A stretch of 64,000 nt of DNA from Lachnospiraceae bacterium. Its GTDB lineage: Bacteria; Bacillota; Clostridia; Lachnospirales; Lachnospiraceae. The position numbers were made by a program, and so were the translations under genes. Location: the NCBI GenBank assembly GCA_011959805.1, contig BLMC01000004.1, positions 1-64,000 of the forward strand, read 5' to 3'. This document shows, piece by piece, positions 50,519 to 60,009 of this stretch. Position 1 is the stretch's first letter. Each line of letters opens with the position of its first letter. The notes beneath the pieces are model-generated. The model made no database searches, was not told the origin of the DNA, and saw only the letters and a program-made list of their open reading frames with translations.

Positions 50519-52345
50519 ATGTGTGGAATTGTAGGATATATTGGAAAACATGCAGCGGCGCCAGTTATACTTGAAGGGCTTTCTAAATTGGAATATAGAG
50601 GATATGACTCAGCAGGAATGGCTGTTTTTGATGGAGAACGCATTCAGATTAGTAAGTCGGCGGGAAGACTTAAGGTGCTTGAGGAACTGACACATGGCGG
50701 TGCTACAATGTCTGGAAACATTGGAATTGGACATACGCGATGGGCGACGCACGGTGCTCCGAGTGATGTAAATTCGCATCCACACTACAATGCTGAGGAG
50801 ACAATTGCGGTTGTGCATAACGGAATTATTGAGAACTATCTCCCGTTGAAAGAGAAGCTAGTATCAAAAGGATATACGTTTGTGTCAGATACGGATACCG
50901 AGGTACTTGCACATTTAATTGATTATTATTATAGAGGAAATCCTTTGGAGGCCATCACAAAGGTAATGCATCGAGTACAAGGGTCTTATGCGCTAGGGAT
51001 ACTATTTGCAGAACATCCTGATCAGATTTTTGCGGTTCGGAAGGATAGTCCATTGATTGTCGGACAGAATGAAGATGGGTGTTTTATCGCGTCAGATGTG
51101 CCTGCTATACTAAAGTATACTAGAAAAGTTTATTTTATACAAAATCAGGAAGTAGTTCGTCTTCGCGCTGACCATATGCATTTTTACACAGTGGATGAGG
51201 AGGAAATTACAAAAGAACCAGTCACAATTGAGTGGGATGCCAATGCCGCGGAAAAAGGTGGCTATGCACACTTTATGCTAAAAGAAATGTATGAGCAGCC
51301 AAAGACGGTGACAGATACATTAAGTCCGCGAATCAAGAATAAGGATATTGTAATTGAAGAGTTGGGAATGACAGATGCGGAAGTTCGAGCTATCAACAAG
51401 ATTTTTATTGTGGCATGTGGGTCTGCATATCATGCTGGTGTGACCGGAAAATATATTATAGAAGGAATCGCGCGGATTCCGGTGGAGGTCGATGTAGCGA
51501 GTGAGTTTCGCTACCGAAGTCCAATTTTGGAAGAGGGTACAATGGTGATTGTGATTAGCCAGTCTGGTGAGACAGCCGACACACTTGCTGCGTTGCGGGA
51601 ATCACAAAAACTTGGACACAAGGTACTTGGCATTGTCAATGTTGTAGGCAGTTCGATTGCGCGTGAGGCGGATAATGTGATGTATACCTGGGCAGGGCCA
51701 GAAATTGCAGTTGCTACCACAAAAGCGTACAGTGCACAATTGATCGCTTTATACTTGCTTGCGATGAAATTTGGAAAGATTCGGGAAAAATTGGATGAGA
51801 TTGCCTTTGGTAGGATGTTGGAAGATTTAAGACGTCTTCCAGCACAGATAGAGATGCTTTTGTCCAATAAACAGCGGATACAGCGTTTTGCCAACCGTTA
51901 CATTGGAGCAAAAGATGTGTTTTTTATTGGCCGAGGTATTGATTTTGCGATTTCTATGGAAGGCTCTCTAAAGCTCAAGGAAATTTCCTATATTCACTCT
52001 GAAGCATATGCGGCAGGAGAGCTAAAACATGGAACGATATCGCTAATTGAGAAGGGGACACTTGTCGCAGCTGTCGCTACGCAAGATGCACTTTTCCAAA
52101 AGACACTTAGCAATATGGTAGAAGTGAAATCAAGAGGTGCATTTGTGCTGGCTGTCACCAACGAGGGAAACACTGAGATTGAGAAGGCTGCGGATTATGT
52201 AATTTATATTCCAAGAACAAATCAATTTTTTACCAATTCATTGGCAATAATACCGTTGCAGCTATTTGGATACTATGTAGCAGTAGGAAAAGGCTGTGAT
52301 GTCGACAAGCCCAGAAATCTTGCAAAATCTGTTACTGTGGAGTGA
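50519..52345 (+). CDS. glmS: Glutamine--fructose-6-phosphate aminotransferase (isomerizing)
   Basis: The 608-residue enzyme begins MCGIVGYIG (catalytic Cys2), with HTRWATHG, SHPHYN and HNGIIENY in the glutaminase half. Two SIS domains follow, with SQSGETADT, and the C terminus ends KPRNLAKSVTVE. It makes glucosamine-6-phosphate for peptidoglycan and other amino-sugar polymers. TGGAGGA precedes the ATG. Only 48 bases lie upstream, with no room for the glmS ribozyme found in many Firmicutes. Confidence 0.97.
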   Translation: MCGIVGYIGKHAAAPVILEGLSKLEYRGYDSAGMAVFDGERIQISKSAGRLKVLEELTHGGATMSGNIGIGHTRWATHGAPSDVNSHPHYNAEETIAVVHNGIIENYLPLKEKLVSKGYTFVSDTDTEVLAHLIDYYYRGNPLEAITKVMHRVQGSYALGILFAEHPDQIFAVRKDSPLIVGQNEDGCFIASDVPAILKYTRKVYFIQNQEVVRLRADHMHFYTVDEEEITKEPVTIEWDANAAEKGGYAHFMLKEMYEQPKTVTDTLSPRIKNKDIVIEELGMTDAEVRAINKIFIVACGSAYHAGVTGKYIIEGIARIPVEVDVASEFRYRSPILEEGTMVIVISQSGETADTLAALRESQKLGHKVLGIVNVVGSSIAREADNVMYTWAGPEIAVATTKAYSAQLIALYLLAMKFGKIREKLDEIAFGRMLEDLRRLPAQIEMLLSNKQRIQRFANRYIGAKDVFFIGRGIDFAISMEGSLKLKEISYIHSEAYAAGELKHGTISLIEKGTLVAAVATQDALFQKTLSNMVEVKSRGAFVLAVTNEGNTEIEKAADYVIYIPRTNQFFTNSLAIIPLQLFGYYVAVGKGCDVDKPRNLAKSVTVE

Positions 52346-52363
52346 TGAAGGAGGCACTAAGGT

Positions 52364-53929
52364 ATGGGAAAGAAAAATACAATATTTAAAAATATTATGG
52401 TGACGTTGGGGTGTACTGCGTTTGCTGGAGCATATGCTTTGGGGGCGAGTTGCCTTGTTAGTAGTATTGCAAATGATGGGATTGCGCGGCCAGCATGGTT
52501 GGATAAAGTGGAAATTTGTGTCGACGAAAAGTCGAAATCTACAAGCAGTACAGTAAAACAAACTTCTGATATGATTGGTACAGATGGAAATGTACAAAAT
52601 GTTATGCCTGTAGGAGCAGGAGTTACAGGGGGCAGAAATGATAGATCTGGTTCCGGGGATATTCTTCAAAAGCCGCGTTTTGAGGAAGAAGATGAAACGG
52701 AGACGGAGACCGACATTGAGCAAGAAATAGAGACAGAAGTAGAAACAGAAACGGAGACCGAAAAGGAAACAGAAATCGAGACAGAGACACAGGCTGACGA
52801 AGAAACTGAGACAAAACAGTCAAAACGCAAAAATGATGAATCGGAAACCGAGATGGAAGATGAGCACAAGAAAAAGCCATCTGGTGAAGTACGTCATGTT
52901 GAGATTGTGGAGCAGGACGCGCTGGTAAATGCTGTTACAGCGGATGTGACAGCTGTGGTTAAGGCGGCTATGCCTTGTGTTGTATCCATTACAAATGAAT
53001 ATACAGCATACGACTTTTGGTATGATGAGGAGTATGATGAGAAAGCAAATGGTTCGGGAATTATTGTTGCTCAGAGTGACGAGGAGATGTTAATCGTAAC
53101 GAATTATCATGTGATTCAAGATAATAATAATCTGTATGTAAAGTTTATTGATGACAGGGAAGCGACTGCATATGTAAAGGGAACTTCCCCTGAGAATGAT
53201 CTTGCAATTGTATCGGTATTTTTGGATGAGATGTCTGACAAGACTCTTGACAGCATTGCAATCGCAGCATTTGGAGATTCGGATAGCTTGCAGGTGGGAG
53301 AGCCAGCAATCGCGATTGGTAATTCTTTAGGGTATGGGCAATCTGTTACAACTGGTGTCATTAGTGCGTTGAATAGAACGGTGTATGCAGACGACCAAGA
53401 TACGACAAATCAGGGGTATCTGATTCAGACGGATGCAGCAATTAACCCGGGAAATTCAGGCGGTGCACTTCTCAATGTAAAGGGTGAGGTGATTGGTATC
53501 AACTCTAGTAAGATTGCAGATTATGTAATTGAGGGGATGGGATATGCGATTCCGATTACAACAGCACAGCCGATTATTGAGGATTTAATGTTGCGGGAGA
53601 CAAAGAAAAAAGTTCCTGAGAAAGAACGAGCGTTTCTAGGAGTTGCAGGTACAGATGTCATTGAGGAGGCAACAGAACGATATGCGATGCCAGAAGGAGC
53701 ATTTGTATCCAATGTGCTCGTTGATACAGCGGCCGACGAAGCAGGTATTCAAAAAGGAGATATTGTTACCTACATAGACGGTGAACGGATAACAGGTATG
53801 GATGAACTACAAGGGTTATTGGAATACTATTCTGCAGGAACAGAGATTGAGATCGTATTGATGCGACCGACCAAGGGAGAATACAAGGAAATAACAATCA
53901 ATGTAAAACTGGGCGCAAAAGAGCAGTAA
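52364..53929 (+). CDS. HtrA-like membrane serine protease with acidic Glu/Thr repeats and PDZ domain
   Basis: A 521-residue protein: one N-terminal transmembrane helix (about 8-36), an acidic ETETE-rich segment at about 107-150, a trypsin-like protease domain (about 185-410) and a PDZ domain (about 425-515). The catalytic triad is H249 (TNYHVI), D279 (NDLAI) and S365 (GNSGG). It degrades or refolds damaged exported proteins. GAAGGAGG precedes the ATG. The acidic linker is unusually rich in alternating Glu-Thr pairs. ClpX follows, suggesting a protein quality-control pair. Confidence 0.92.
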   Translation: MGKKNTIFKNIMVTLGCTAFAGAYALGASCLVSSIANDGIARPAWLDKVEICVDEKSKSTSSTVKQTSDMIGTDGNVQNVMPVGAGVTGGRNDRSGSGDILQKPRFEEEDETETETDIEQEIETEVETETETEKETEIETETQADEETETKQSKRKNDESETEMEDEHKKKPSGEVRHVEIVEQDALVNAVTADVTAVVKAAMPCVVSITNEYTAYDFWYDEEYDEKANGSGIIVAQSDEEMLIVTNYHVIQDNNNLYVKFIDDREATAYVKGTSPENDLAIVSVFLDEMSDKTLDSIAIAAFGDSDSLQVGEPAIAIGNSLGYGQSVTTGVISALNRTVYADDQDTTNQGYLIQTDAAINPGNSGGALLNVKGEVIGINSSKIADYVIEGMGYAIPITTAQPIIEDLMLRETKKKVPEKERAFLGVAGTDVIEEATERYAMPEGAFVSNVLVDTAADEAGIQKGDIVTYIDGERITGMDELQGLLEYYSAGTEIEIVLMRPTKGEYKEITINVKLGAKEQ

Positions 53930-53977
53930 AAATCACTTAAAAGGAAATGTGAGCGTCGATATGAGAGAACGGAGGGT

Positions 53978-55552
53978 ATGATTTTGGACAATAATTTTGA
54001 CAATGATAATAATGAAGAAATAGAGGTTATAGACACGACAGAGGACGAAAAGACAGAGAAAACAGAGGAGACAGACAAGGGCGAGAAAGATAGTGAATAT
54101 GAGGATGTATGTTTTATTTGTCGTCGTCCTGAAAGTAAGACTGGGAAAATGTTTAAGCTTCCAAACCATATTTCTGTTTGTTCGGATTGTATGCACAAGA
54201 CGATGGACACAGTTAGTCAGTTTGATTATCAAGGAATGTTAAATAATACTACGTTTAATTTTGACAAGAATGATAATAAGGAAGGAAAAAGACGATTTCC
54301 GAATATAAGCTTTGTCAATATTGCAGATTTGCAAGGGGAGGGTGGGATTCCAAACCGCCAGAAACTCAAGAAGAAAAAGACAAAAGAGAAAAAAGAGAAA
54401 GCAGTATTTAACATTAATGATTTGCCAGCACCACACAGAATCAAAGCGCAGTTGGATGACTTTGTAGTTGGTCAGGACTATGCAAAGAAGGTGATTTCTG
54501 TTGCGGTGTACAATCATTATAAACGTGTGACAACAGGCACAATGGATGAGATTGAAATCGAAAAATCAAATATTCTTTTGTTGGGTCCTACCGGTTGCGG
54601 TAAAACGTATCTAGTCAAGACACTGGCAAGATTATTGGATGTGCCACTCGCCATCGCAGATGCGACGTCATTGACAGAAGCAGGGTATATCGGTGATGAT
54701 ATTGAGTCTGTAATATCTAAGTTGTTAGCAGCAGCGGAAAATGATGTGGAGAAAGCAGAACAGGGAATTGTATTTATTGATGAGATTGACAAGATTGCCA
54801 AGAAGAAAAACACGACTTCGCGCGATGTGAGTGGAGAGTCTGTGCAACAGGGAATGTTAAAGCTTTTGGAAGGTTCTGATGTGGAAGTTCCTGTAGGGGC
54901 AAACAGCAAGAATGCGATGGTTCCGCTGACAACAATCAATACGAGAAATATTCTCTTTATCTGTGGAGGTGCATTTCCAGATCTTGAAGATATTATAAAG
55001 CGAAGACTTACAAAGCAGTCTTCGATTGGATTTAATGCAGAGCTGAAAGATGCCTTTGACAAGGAGACAAACATTCTTAAAAAAGTGGTGATAGAGGATC
55101 TTAAGAAATTTGGAATGATTCCAGAATTTATTGGACGTCTGCCAATTATCTGTCCTATGGATAGTCTTACCAAAGAAAGTTATGTTAAGATTCTAAAAGA
55201 GCCCAAAAATGCAATTCTCAAACAGTATCAAAAATTGTTGGAATTGGATGAAGTAAAGTTGAACTTTGATGACAGTGCTCTGGAGGCGATTGCGGAGAAA
55301 GCGATGGAACGCGATACAGGTGCACGTGCATTGCGGGCGATTATTGAAGATTTTATGTTGGATATTATGTACGAGATTCCAAAAGATGATAATATTGGCG
55401 AAGTGACTATCACAGGGGATTATATTAATGGCACAGGGGGACCTGTGATTGATATCCGAACAGATACAGTGCACACAACAAATCAGATTACACAGTCTTC
55501 TGTGCCAGAAGAGCACAAAAAGACAGAAGAGTATAATTTTTATGAGTTTTAA
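53978..55552 (+). CDS. ClpX-type AAA+ unfoldase with extended acidic N terminus
   Basis: This 524-residue protein is about 100 residues longer than typical ClpX. The extra residues are an acidic N-terminal tail (1-42) and a basic linker (about 85-145). The zinc-binding domain has C45, C48, C68 and C71. The ATPase shows Walker A GPTGCGKT (203-210), pore loop GYIG (236-239), Walker B VFIDEID (265-271), RDVSGES and the ClpP-docking IGF at 350-352. So it can in principle dock ClpP. No clpP is nearby. It may be a second ClpX with its own substrates. GGAGGG precedes the ATG. Confidence 0.9.
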   Translation: MILDNNFDNDNNEEIEVIDTTEDEKTEKTEETDKGEKDSEYEDVCFICRRPESKTGKMFKLPNHISVCSDCMHKTMDTVSQFDYQGMLNNTTFNFDKNDNKEGKRRFPNISFVNIADLQGEGGIPNRQKLKKKKTKEKKEKAVFNINDLPAPHRIKAQLDDFVVGQDYAKKVISVAVYNHYKRVTTGTMDEIEIEKSNILLLGPTGCGKTYLVKTLARLLDVPLAIADATSLTEAGYIGDDIESVISKLLAAAENDVEKAEQGIVFIDEIDKIAKKKNTTSRDVSGESVQQGMLKLLEGSDVEVPVGANSKNAMVPLTTINTRNILFICGGAFPDLEDIIKRRLTKQSSIGFNAELKDAFDKETNILKKVVIEDLKKFGMIPEFIGRLPIICPMDSLTKESYVKILKEPKNAILKQYQKLLELDEVKLNFDDSALEAIAEKAMERDTGARALRAIIEDFMLDIMYEIPKDDNIGEVTITGDYINGTGGPVIDIRTDTVHTTNQITQSSVPEEHKKTEEYNFYEF

Positions 55553-56198
55553 GATTAAAAGAGAGAACAAGAGATGTTTTGTACGACCGCCGAAGTTTCG
55601 GAATCGGATGATTATGATGTTATGTGGAGTGATAGTACAGGGATTGGGATTGTCATTGCTTAGGTCCATTAATTTGGGGACAGATCCGTGTTCTTGTCTC
55701 ACACAAGGTATTACGAAGTTTGTACCACTAAGTTTTGGCACCTGTCAATTATTGTGTCATTTGGTAACATTTTTGTTTGTGATTCGGTATGACCTTGGCA
55801 TGATTGGCTTTGGAACTATTGGGAATATGTGTTTTTTGGGATATATCTCGGATTTTTTTCGTTGGCTATGGTCCTTGTTACTTCCAGTGGGATTCTTTGA
55901 GGCGGCAGGAAATCAGTACATACTGCTGATACCATCGCTTGTAGTGTTTTTGCTTGGAGCAGCAGCATACATGTGTGCAGGACTTGGTTCCTCACCGTAT
56001 GATGCAATACCATTTATTATCGCGTCACATATGAAGAAATTTTCTTTTAAAATAGTGCGCATGATCTGGGATATTAGTTTTATGACGGTGGGTTTTTTGC
56101 TCGGCGGAGATGTCGGTATTGTCACGATTCTGGTGGCCTTTTTCCTTGGTCCAATCATTACATGGATGCAGAAAAAGATGGAGGTACTGATTGCATAA
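55542..56198 (+). CDS. YczE/YyaS/YitT-family membrane protein
   Basis: A 218-residue integral membrane protein with five to six transmembrane segments. GLGLSLLRSINLGTDPCS and AYMCAGLGSSPYDAIPF repeat a G-L-G-x-x-P pattern typical of the YczE/YitT family. The ATG at 55542 lies within the end of clpX (11-base overlap), so translation is coupled; no strong ribosome binding site is seen. Function is unknown. A longer start at 55449 lies inside clpX and is not credible. Confidence 0.82.
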   Translation: MSFKIKRENKRCFVRPPKFRNRMIMMLCGVIVQGLGLSLLRSINLGTDPCSCLTQGITKFVPLSFGTCQLLCHLVTFLFVIRYDLGMIGFGTIGNMCFLGYISDFFRWLWSLLLPVGFFEAAGNQYILLIPSLVVFLLGAAAYMCAGLGSSPYDAIPFIIASHMKKFSFKIVRMIWDISFMTVGFLLGGDVGIVTILVAFFLGPIITWMQKKMEVLIA

Positions 56199-57023
56199 AT
56201 GACAGAGCTAGAGGAATATTATAATAAATTTAATGAAGAGAAACGATTAAATTCCCGTCATGGACAGGTGGAATATCGTATCTCTATGAAATATATCCAC
56301 AAATATCTGGATGAGGCTGCACGTATGGTGGGGACAGAGCAGATAAAAGTGCTTGATATCGGCGCAGGAACAGGACGCTATAGTGTGCCGTTGGCAGAGG
56401 AAGGTTATGATGTTACTGCGGTTGAGCTTGTAAAGTATAATCTTGGTATTTTAAAAAAGAAAGCAAGCCCTGTCAAAGCGATACAAGGGAACGCCATAAA
56501 CTTAAAGAAGCTTGCAGATAATAATTTTGATGTCACATTGTTGTTTGGACCAATGTATCATTTATTTGCGTTTGCGGACAAGTTAAAGGCTTTACAGGAA
56601 GCCAGACGTGTTACAAAACCAGGTGGCGTGATTCTTGTGGCATATTGTATGAATGAATATAGTGTAATCACGTATGGTTTTAAGGAACGTCACATATTAG
56701 ATTGTATAAAAGAGGGACGTTTTACAGAGAATTTTCAGACAATTTCTGGACCGAGTGCATTGTATGACTATATGCGCATAGAGGAAATTGACGCGCTGAA
56801 TCAGGCGGCAAATTTGCAACGAATACAGATTTTGTCTCCTGATGGGCCAGCGAATTATATGAGACCATTTTTAAATCAGCTCAGCGAAGAGGAATTTGAA
56901 ATGTTTGTTCATTATCAGATGGCTGTCTGCGAGCGCGCTGATTTGATAGGTGCAGGAGCACATACTGTTGATATATTGAGAAACAGCGATTCTAAAAATG
57001 AGGAGGGACAATATGGACATTAA
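56199..57023 (+). CDS. Class I SAM-dependent methyltransferase
   Basis: The 274-residue protein has VLDIGAGTGRYSVPLA (SAM-binding motif I), VTAVEL, NFDVTLLFGPMYHLF and KPGGVILVAY. The substrate is not evident. It starts one base after the upstream stop and overlaps the next gene by eleven bases. The pairing with the DUF4037-DUF4125 protein may be functional. Confidence 0.88.
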   Translation: MTELEEYYNKFNEEKRLNSRHGQVEYRISMKYIHKYLDEAARMVGTEQIKVLDIGAGTGRYSVPLAEEGYDVTAVELVKYNLGILKKKASPVKAIQGNAINLKKLADNNFDVTLLFGPMYHLFAFADKLKALQEARRVTKPGGVILVAYCMNEYSVITYGFKERHILDCIKEGRFTENFQTISGPSALYDYMRIEEIDALNQAANLQRIQILSPDGPANYMRPFLNQLSEEEFEMFVHYQMAVCERADLIGAGAHTVDILRNSDSKNEEGQYGH

Positions 57024-59793
57024 CCAAGTAACAAAGGAGCTTGACGAGCTTTTTGCACAACAGAAAATAGAGGAAATACCACAGTATTTGGAGTCACATA
57101 TTGCACAGGCAATCAGCGAGAATGCACAGGATGTACTGTTGACACTCTACAATGAGATTATTGGATTTTACAGAGAGACTGGACAATATGCGCTTTCTAT
57201 AGAAAATTGTCACAAGGCAGTTGCGCTTATGGATGGGATGGGAATACAGGACACAATCCCTTATGCGACTACTTTATTAAATGCTGCCAATGCACACCGC
57301 GCTGCTGGGTTGCTTCAGGAGTCCCTAGACTTATATAATAAAGTAAGACCAATCTATGTAGCACAACTAAATGAGGACGACATGTATTTTGCAAATTTTT
57401 ACAATAATCTTAGTCTTCTATATCAGGAAATGAAGGACTTTGCTTCAGCAAAAGAACAACTTGTAAATGCGCTTTATATTGTAAATCACAAGTCAGATAA
57501 ACAGTTTGAGGTGGCGGTTACACAGGCAAATCTTGCCAATACTTGTATTGAACTTGGACAGGATGATGAGGCGAAGGCAAGAGCAGAGGAAGCAATCCGT
57601 ATTTTTGAAGAGATTGGTGTGGATGATGCACATTATAGTGCTGCATTGTCCGCATTGGGAAGTTTGTATTATATCGACAAGGACTATACAAATGCTTTGA
57701 GTGTTATGGAAAAGAGTAGGGATTGTGTAGCAAAATATTTGGGGACAGACAATATCCAGTATCAGCGGCTTAGCGATAACATTCAGATTATAAAGGGTAG
57801 ACTGGATGAAACTACAACACCAGAATATGTTGCGCAACAGATAGATTCGTCGAGAGAAGAAACAGAAAATTCTGTATTGGAAAATCAAGAATTAGAAGCA
57901 TCGATTTTGGAGGAAGTTGCATCAGAAAATCAGGCTTTGGAGAATGTGGAACCAGAGACAAAAAGTGTAGAGTCAATAGACATAGAAACAGAAATGACAC
58001 AGACAGAGACAGGGGCAGAAATTTCTGATGCAGAGAAGGCATATAATGAAGGGATAGAACCAGAAAAAGATCTTTTTGAAAGTGTAATAGAAGATATTAT
58101 TCGGGAAAGCGAAAAAACAGCTTTGGAGGAAATTGAGAAAGAAGAAGTGTCAGAAGTTGTCGAGGAAATCATAGAGAATCTCACACCAAAAATTACGGGA
58201 CTAGAATTGTGCCGTCGCTATTATGAGGAGTATGGTCGACCAATGATTGCAGAGAAGTTTGCAGCATATGAATCTTGTATTGCGGTAGGGCTTGTCGGAA
58301 AAGGTTCTGACTGTTTTGGTTTTGATGATGTTTTGTCGAGGGATCATGATTTTGGCCCACGTTTTGCTTTGTGGGTCACAAAAGCGGTATATGACGAGAT
58401 TGGAGAAGCGTTGCAGGCAGAATACGAGAAATTGCCAGCAAGCTTTATGGGCATTGACAGAGTTGAGACATTTCATGGTAAAGACCGCTGCGGGGTTATG
58501 GTGATAGAGGAATTTTACAAAAATGTGCTTGGCATCAATCCAGAGGCAATTTTTGGTCAGCAAAAAAAAGACAGTGTATCTGGAAAGGAAAAGATGGATG
58601 CAATTAAAAGCTGGCTTGCAGTGCAGGATTATGCACTTGCTGCAGCAGTAAATGGGGAAGTATTCCGCGATGATGAAGGATTATTTACAAAATATAGAGA
58701 AATATTGCAAACATATTATCCAAAGGCTGTATGGTATAGAAAAATAGCGCAGACTTGTGCATTGTTTTCCCAGAATGGACAGTATAATCTACCTCGTATG
58801 CGCAGACGTGGACAGTTTGTATCTGCAGAACTTGCAAAAGCAGAGTGTGTAAAACAGGCAATGAAATTATTTTATCTGTTAAACAGAAAGTATGCACCAC
58901 ATGATAAATGGCTTTTTAAAGGACTTCCAGAAAATCCGTTAATGACAGTGGATCATGTAGATGTAGCAGAGTTGGTAGAAAAAATTAGTCGACTTCCAGC
59001 AGACCAATCACATGAGCAGGAATTAACGATTGCAATCGAGTCACTTGCAGTAATTTTTGCGAATGAACTGGAAAAACAGGATATGGTGGGACAATGTGAT
59101 TTTTATCTTGATGCTTGCACTAAGGAGTTAATGATAAAAAGCGATGCGCTTCTGACTGCGATTGTGGCCAGTACACCAGTGATAACAGCACTTTCTCTTT
59201 CGGTTGCAAAGACGGAGTTTGAGGCATTTGACAAGGTGCAAAATGAGGGAGGTAGAGCTTCTTGCCAGAATAATTGGCCAACGTTCAAGGTGATGCGTAT
59301 GAGTCAGTACATGACATGGACAGAGGATATGTTGCTTCAGTATTTGTATGAATTTAAAACAAATTTTGAGAATGGCAGAAATATGGTGGAAGAAAAGTAT
59401 GCCCGCATGATGGAATCCACAGCGCCAGATGAATACGCAGCTTTTGCGGACCAGTTACCGCCGCTCTCAGAGGAAAAGAAAGCTATTATGGAACAAGTTA
59501 TTGGGCTTCAAGTAAAATGGATGGAGGAATTTGCTGCTGCGTATCCTAATTTGGCGGAAGATGCACGACGCATACACACATCAGAAGATTTGCCAGATGA
59601 CACTTCCTACGAAACTTATCTAAGAGGAGAACTTAGCACATACTCAGATCGGATGCTCGAAATGTACGGACGATATATTGTAACACATGCGCAGGAAGGC
59701 AGGAATGTAGCACGTGAAATTATGGAGAATACAGTCCATTTTTATGGTTATCAAGATTTAGATGCGGCAAATGCTGCAAAATTTAAAGGATGA
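57013..59793 (+). CDS. TPR protein with DUF4037 nucleotidyltransferase-like and DUF4125-like domains
   Basis: From ATG 57013 (GGAGGG six bases upstream) the protein has 926 residues. The N-terminal 260 residues contain tetratricopeptide-like repeats (ATTLLNAANAHRAAG, FYNNLSLLYQEMKD, AVTQANLANTCIELG). An acidic Glu-rich linker follows (about 265-385). Next is a DUF4037-like domain with VGKGSDCFGFDD and SRDHDFGP (about 420-450), a nucleotidyltransferase-like GS..D.D pattern. The C-terminal 230 residues look like DUF4125 (CQNNWPTFKVMR). It may be a signalling or nucleotide-modifying protein; function is unknown. The longer start at 56998 is unsupported. Confidence 0.78.
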   Translation: MDINQVTKELDELFAQQKIEEIPQYLESHIAQAISENAQDVLLTLYNEIIGFYRETGQYALSIENCHKAVALMDGMGIQDTIPYATTLLNAANAHRAAGLLQESLDLYNKVRPIYVAQLNEDDMYFANFYNNLSLLYQEMKDFASAKEQLVNALYIVNHKSDKQFEVAVTQANLANTCIELGQDDEAKARAEEAIRIFEEIGVDDAHYSAALSALGSLYYIDKDYTNALSVMEKSRDCVAKYLGTDNIQYQRLSDNIQIIKGRLDETTTPEYVAQQIDSSREETENSVLENQELEASILEEVASENQALENVEPETKSVESIDIETEMTQTETGAEISDAEKAYNEGIEPEKDLFESVIEDIIRESEKTALEEIEKEEVSEVVEEIIENLTPKITGLELCRRYYEEYGRPMIAEKFAAYESCIAVGLVGKGSDCFGFDDVLSRDHDFGPRFALWVTKAVYDEIGEALQAEYEKLPASFMGIDRVETFHGKDRCGVMVIEEFYKNVLGINPEAIFGQQKKDSVSGKEKMDAIKSWLAVQDYALAAAVNGEVFRDDEGLFTKYREILQTYYPKAVWYRKIAQTCALFSQNGQYNLPRMRRRGQFVSAELAKAECVKQAMKLFYLLNRKYAPHDKWLFKGLPENPLMTVDHVDVAELVEKISRLPADQSHEQELTIAIESLAVIFANELEKQDMVGQCDFYLDACTKELMIKSDALLTAIVASTPVITALSLSVAKTEFEAFDKVQNEGGRASCQNNWPTFKVMRMSQYMTWTEDMLLQYLYEFKTNFENGRNMVEEKYARMMESTAPDEYAAFADQLPPLSEEKKAIMEQVIGLQVKWMEEFAAAYPNLAEDARRIHTSEDLPDDTSYETYLRGELSTYSDRMLEMYGRYIVTHAQEGRNVAREIMENTVHFYGYQDLDAANAAKFKG

Positions 59794-59929
59794 GGTTCTG
59801 GGCGGTTATATCAGATGTGGAATAACTTCCGCCACTATAGACAGTGAGCAACTTATTTGTATCAGTGGCAAGATTCAATCCCCCATCTGGTATGCCTCCA
59901 GCAGATTGCAGGAGCACACAAGAATGTAT

Positions 59930-59985
59930 CATGCTGCGCATAATGCGCTGTGCTTCGCAGCAAGAACGCTGATAGTGTTCTTGAA
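59930..59985 (-). repeat. Dispersed hairpin repeat, copy C
   Basis: CAAGAACGCT/AGTGTTCTTG forms a ten-base stem with one wobble and GAT loop at 59961-59983. Read on the minus strand, its TTCTTGCTGCG junction matches copy B. GCGCAT/ATGCGC at 59936-59948 adds a second stem. It sits between the TPR-DUF4037 gene and trpS. Confidence 0.6.
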
Positions 59986-60009
59986 TTGATAAATTGGAGG
60001 AAAGAAAAG

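Noticed and set aside
54517-55173. Long minus-strand reading frame of 218 codons within clpX
   Set aside because: It is antisense to a well-conserved ClpX ATPase domain with intact motifs and has no recognisable product.
59794-60009. T-box leader upstream of trpS
   Set aside because: The conserved T-box AGGGTGGNACCGCG motif is absent; the region holds the dispersed hairpin repeat instead.
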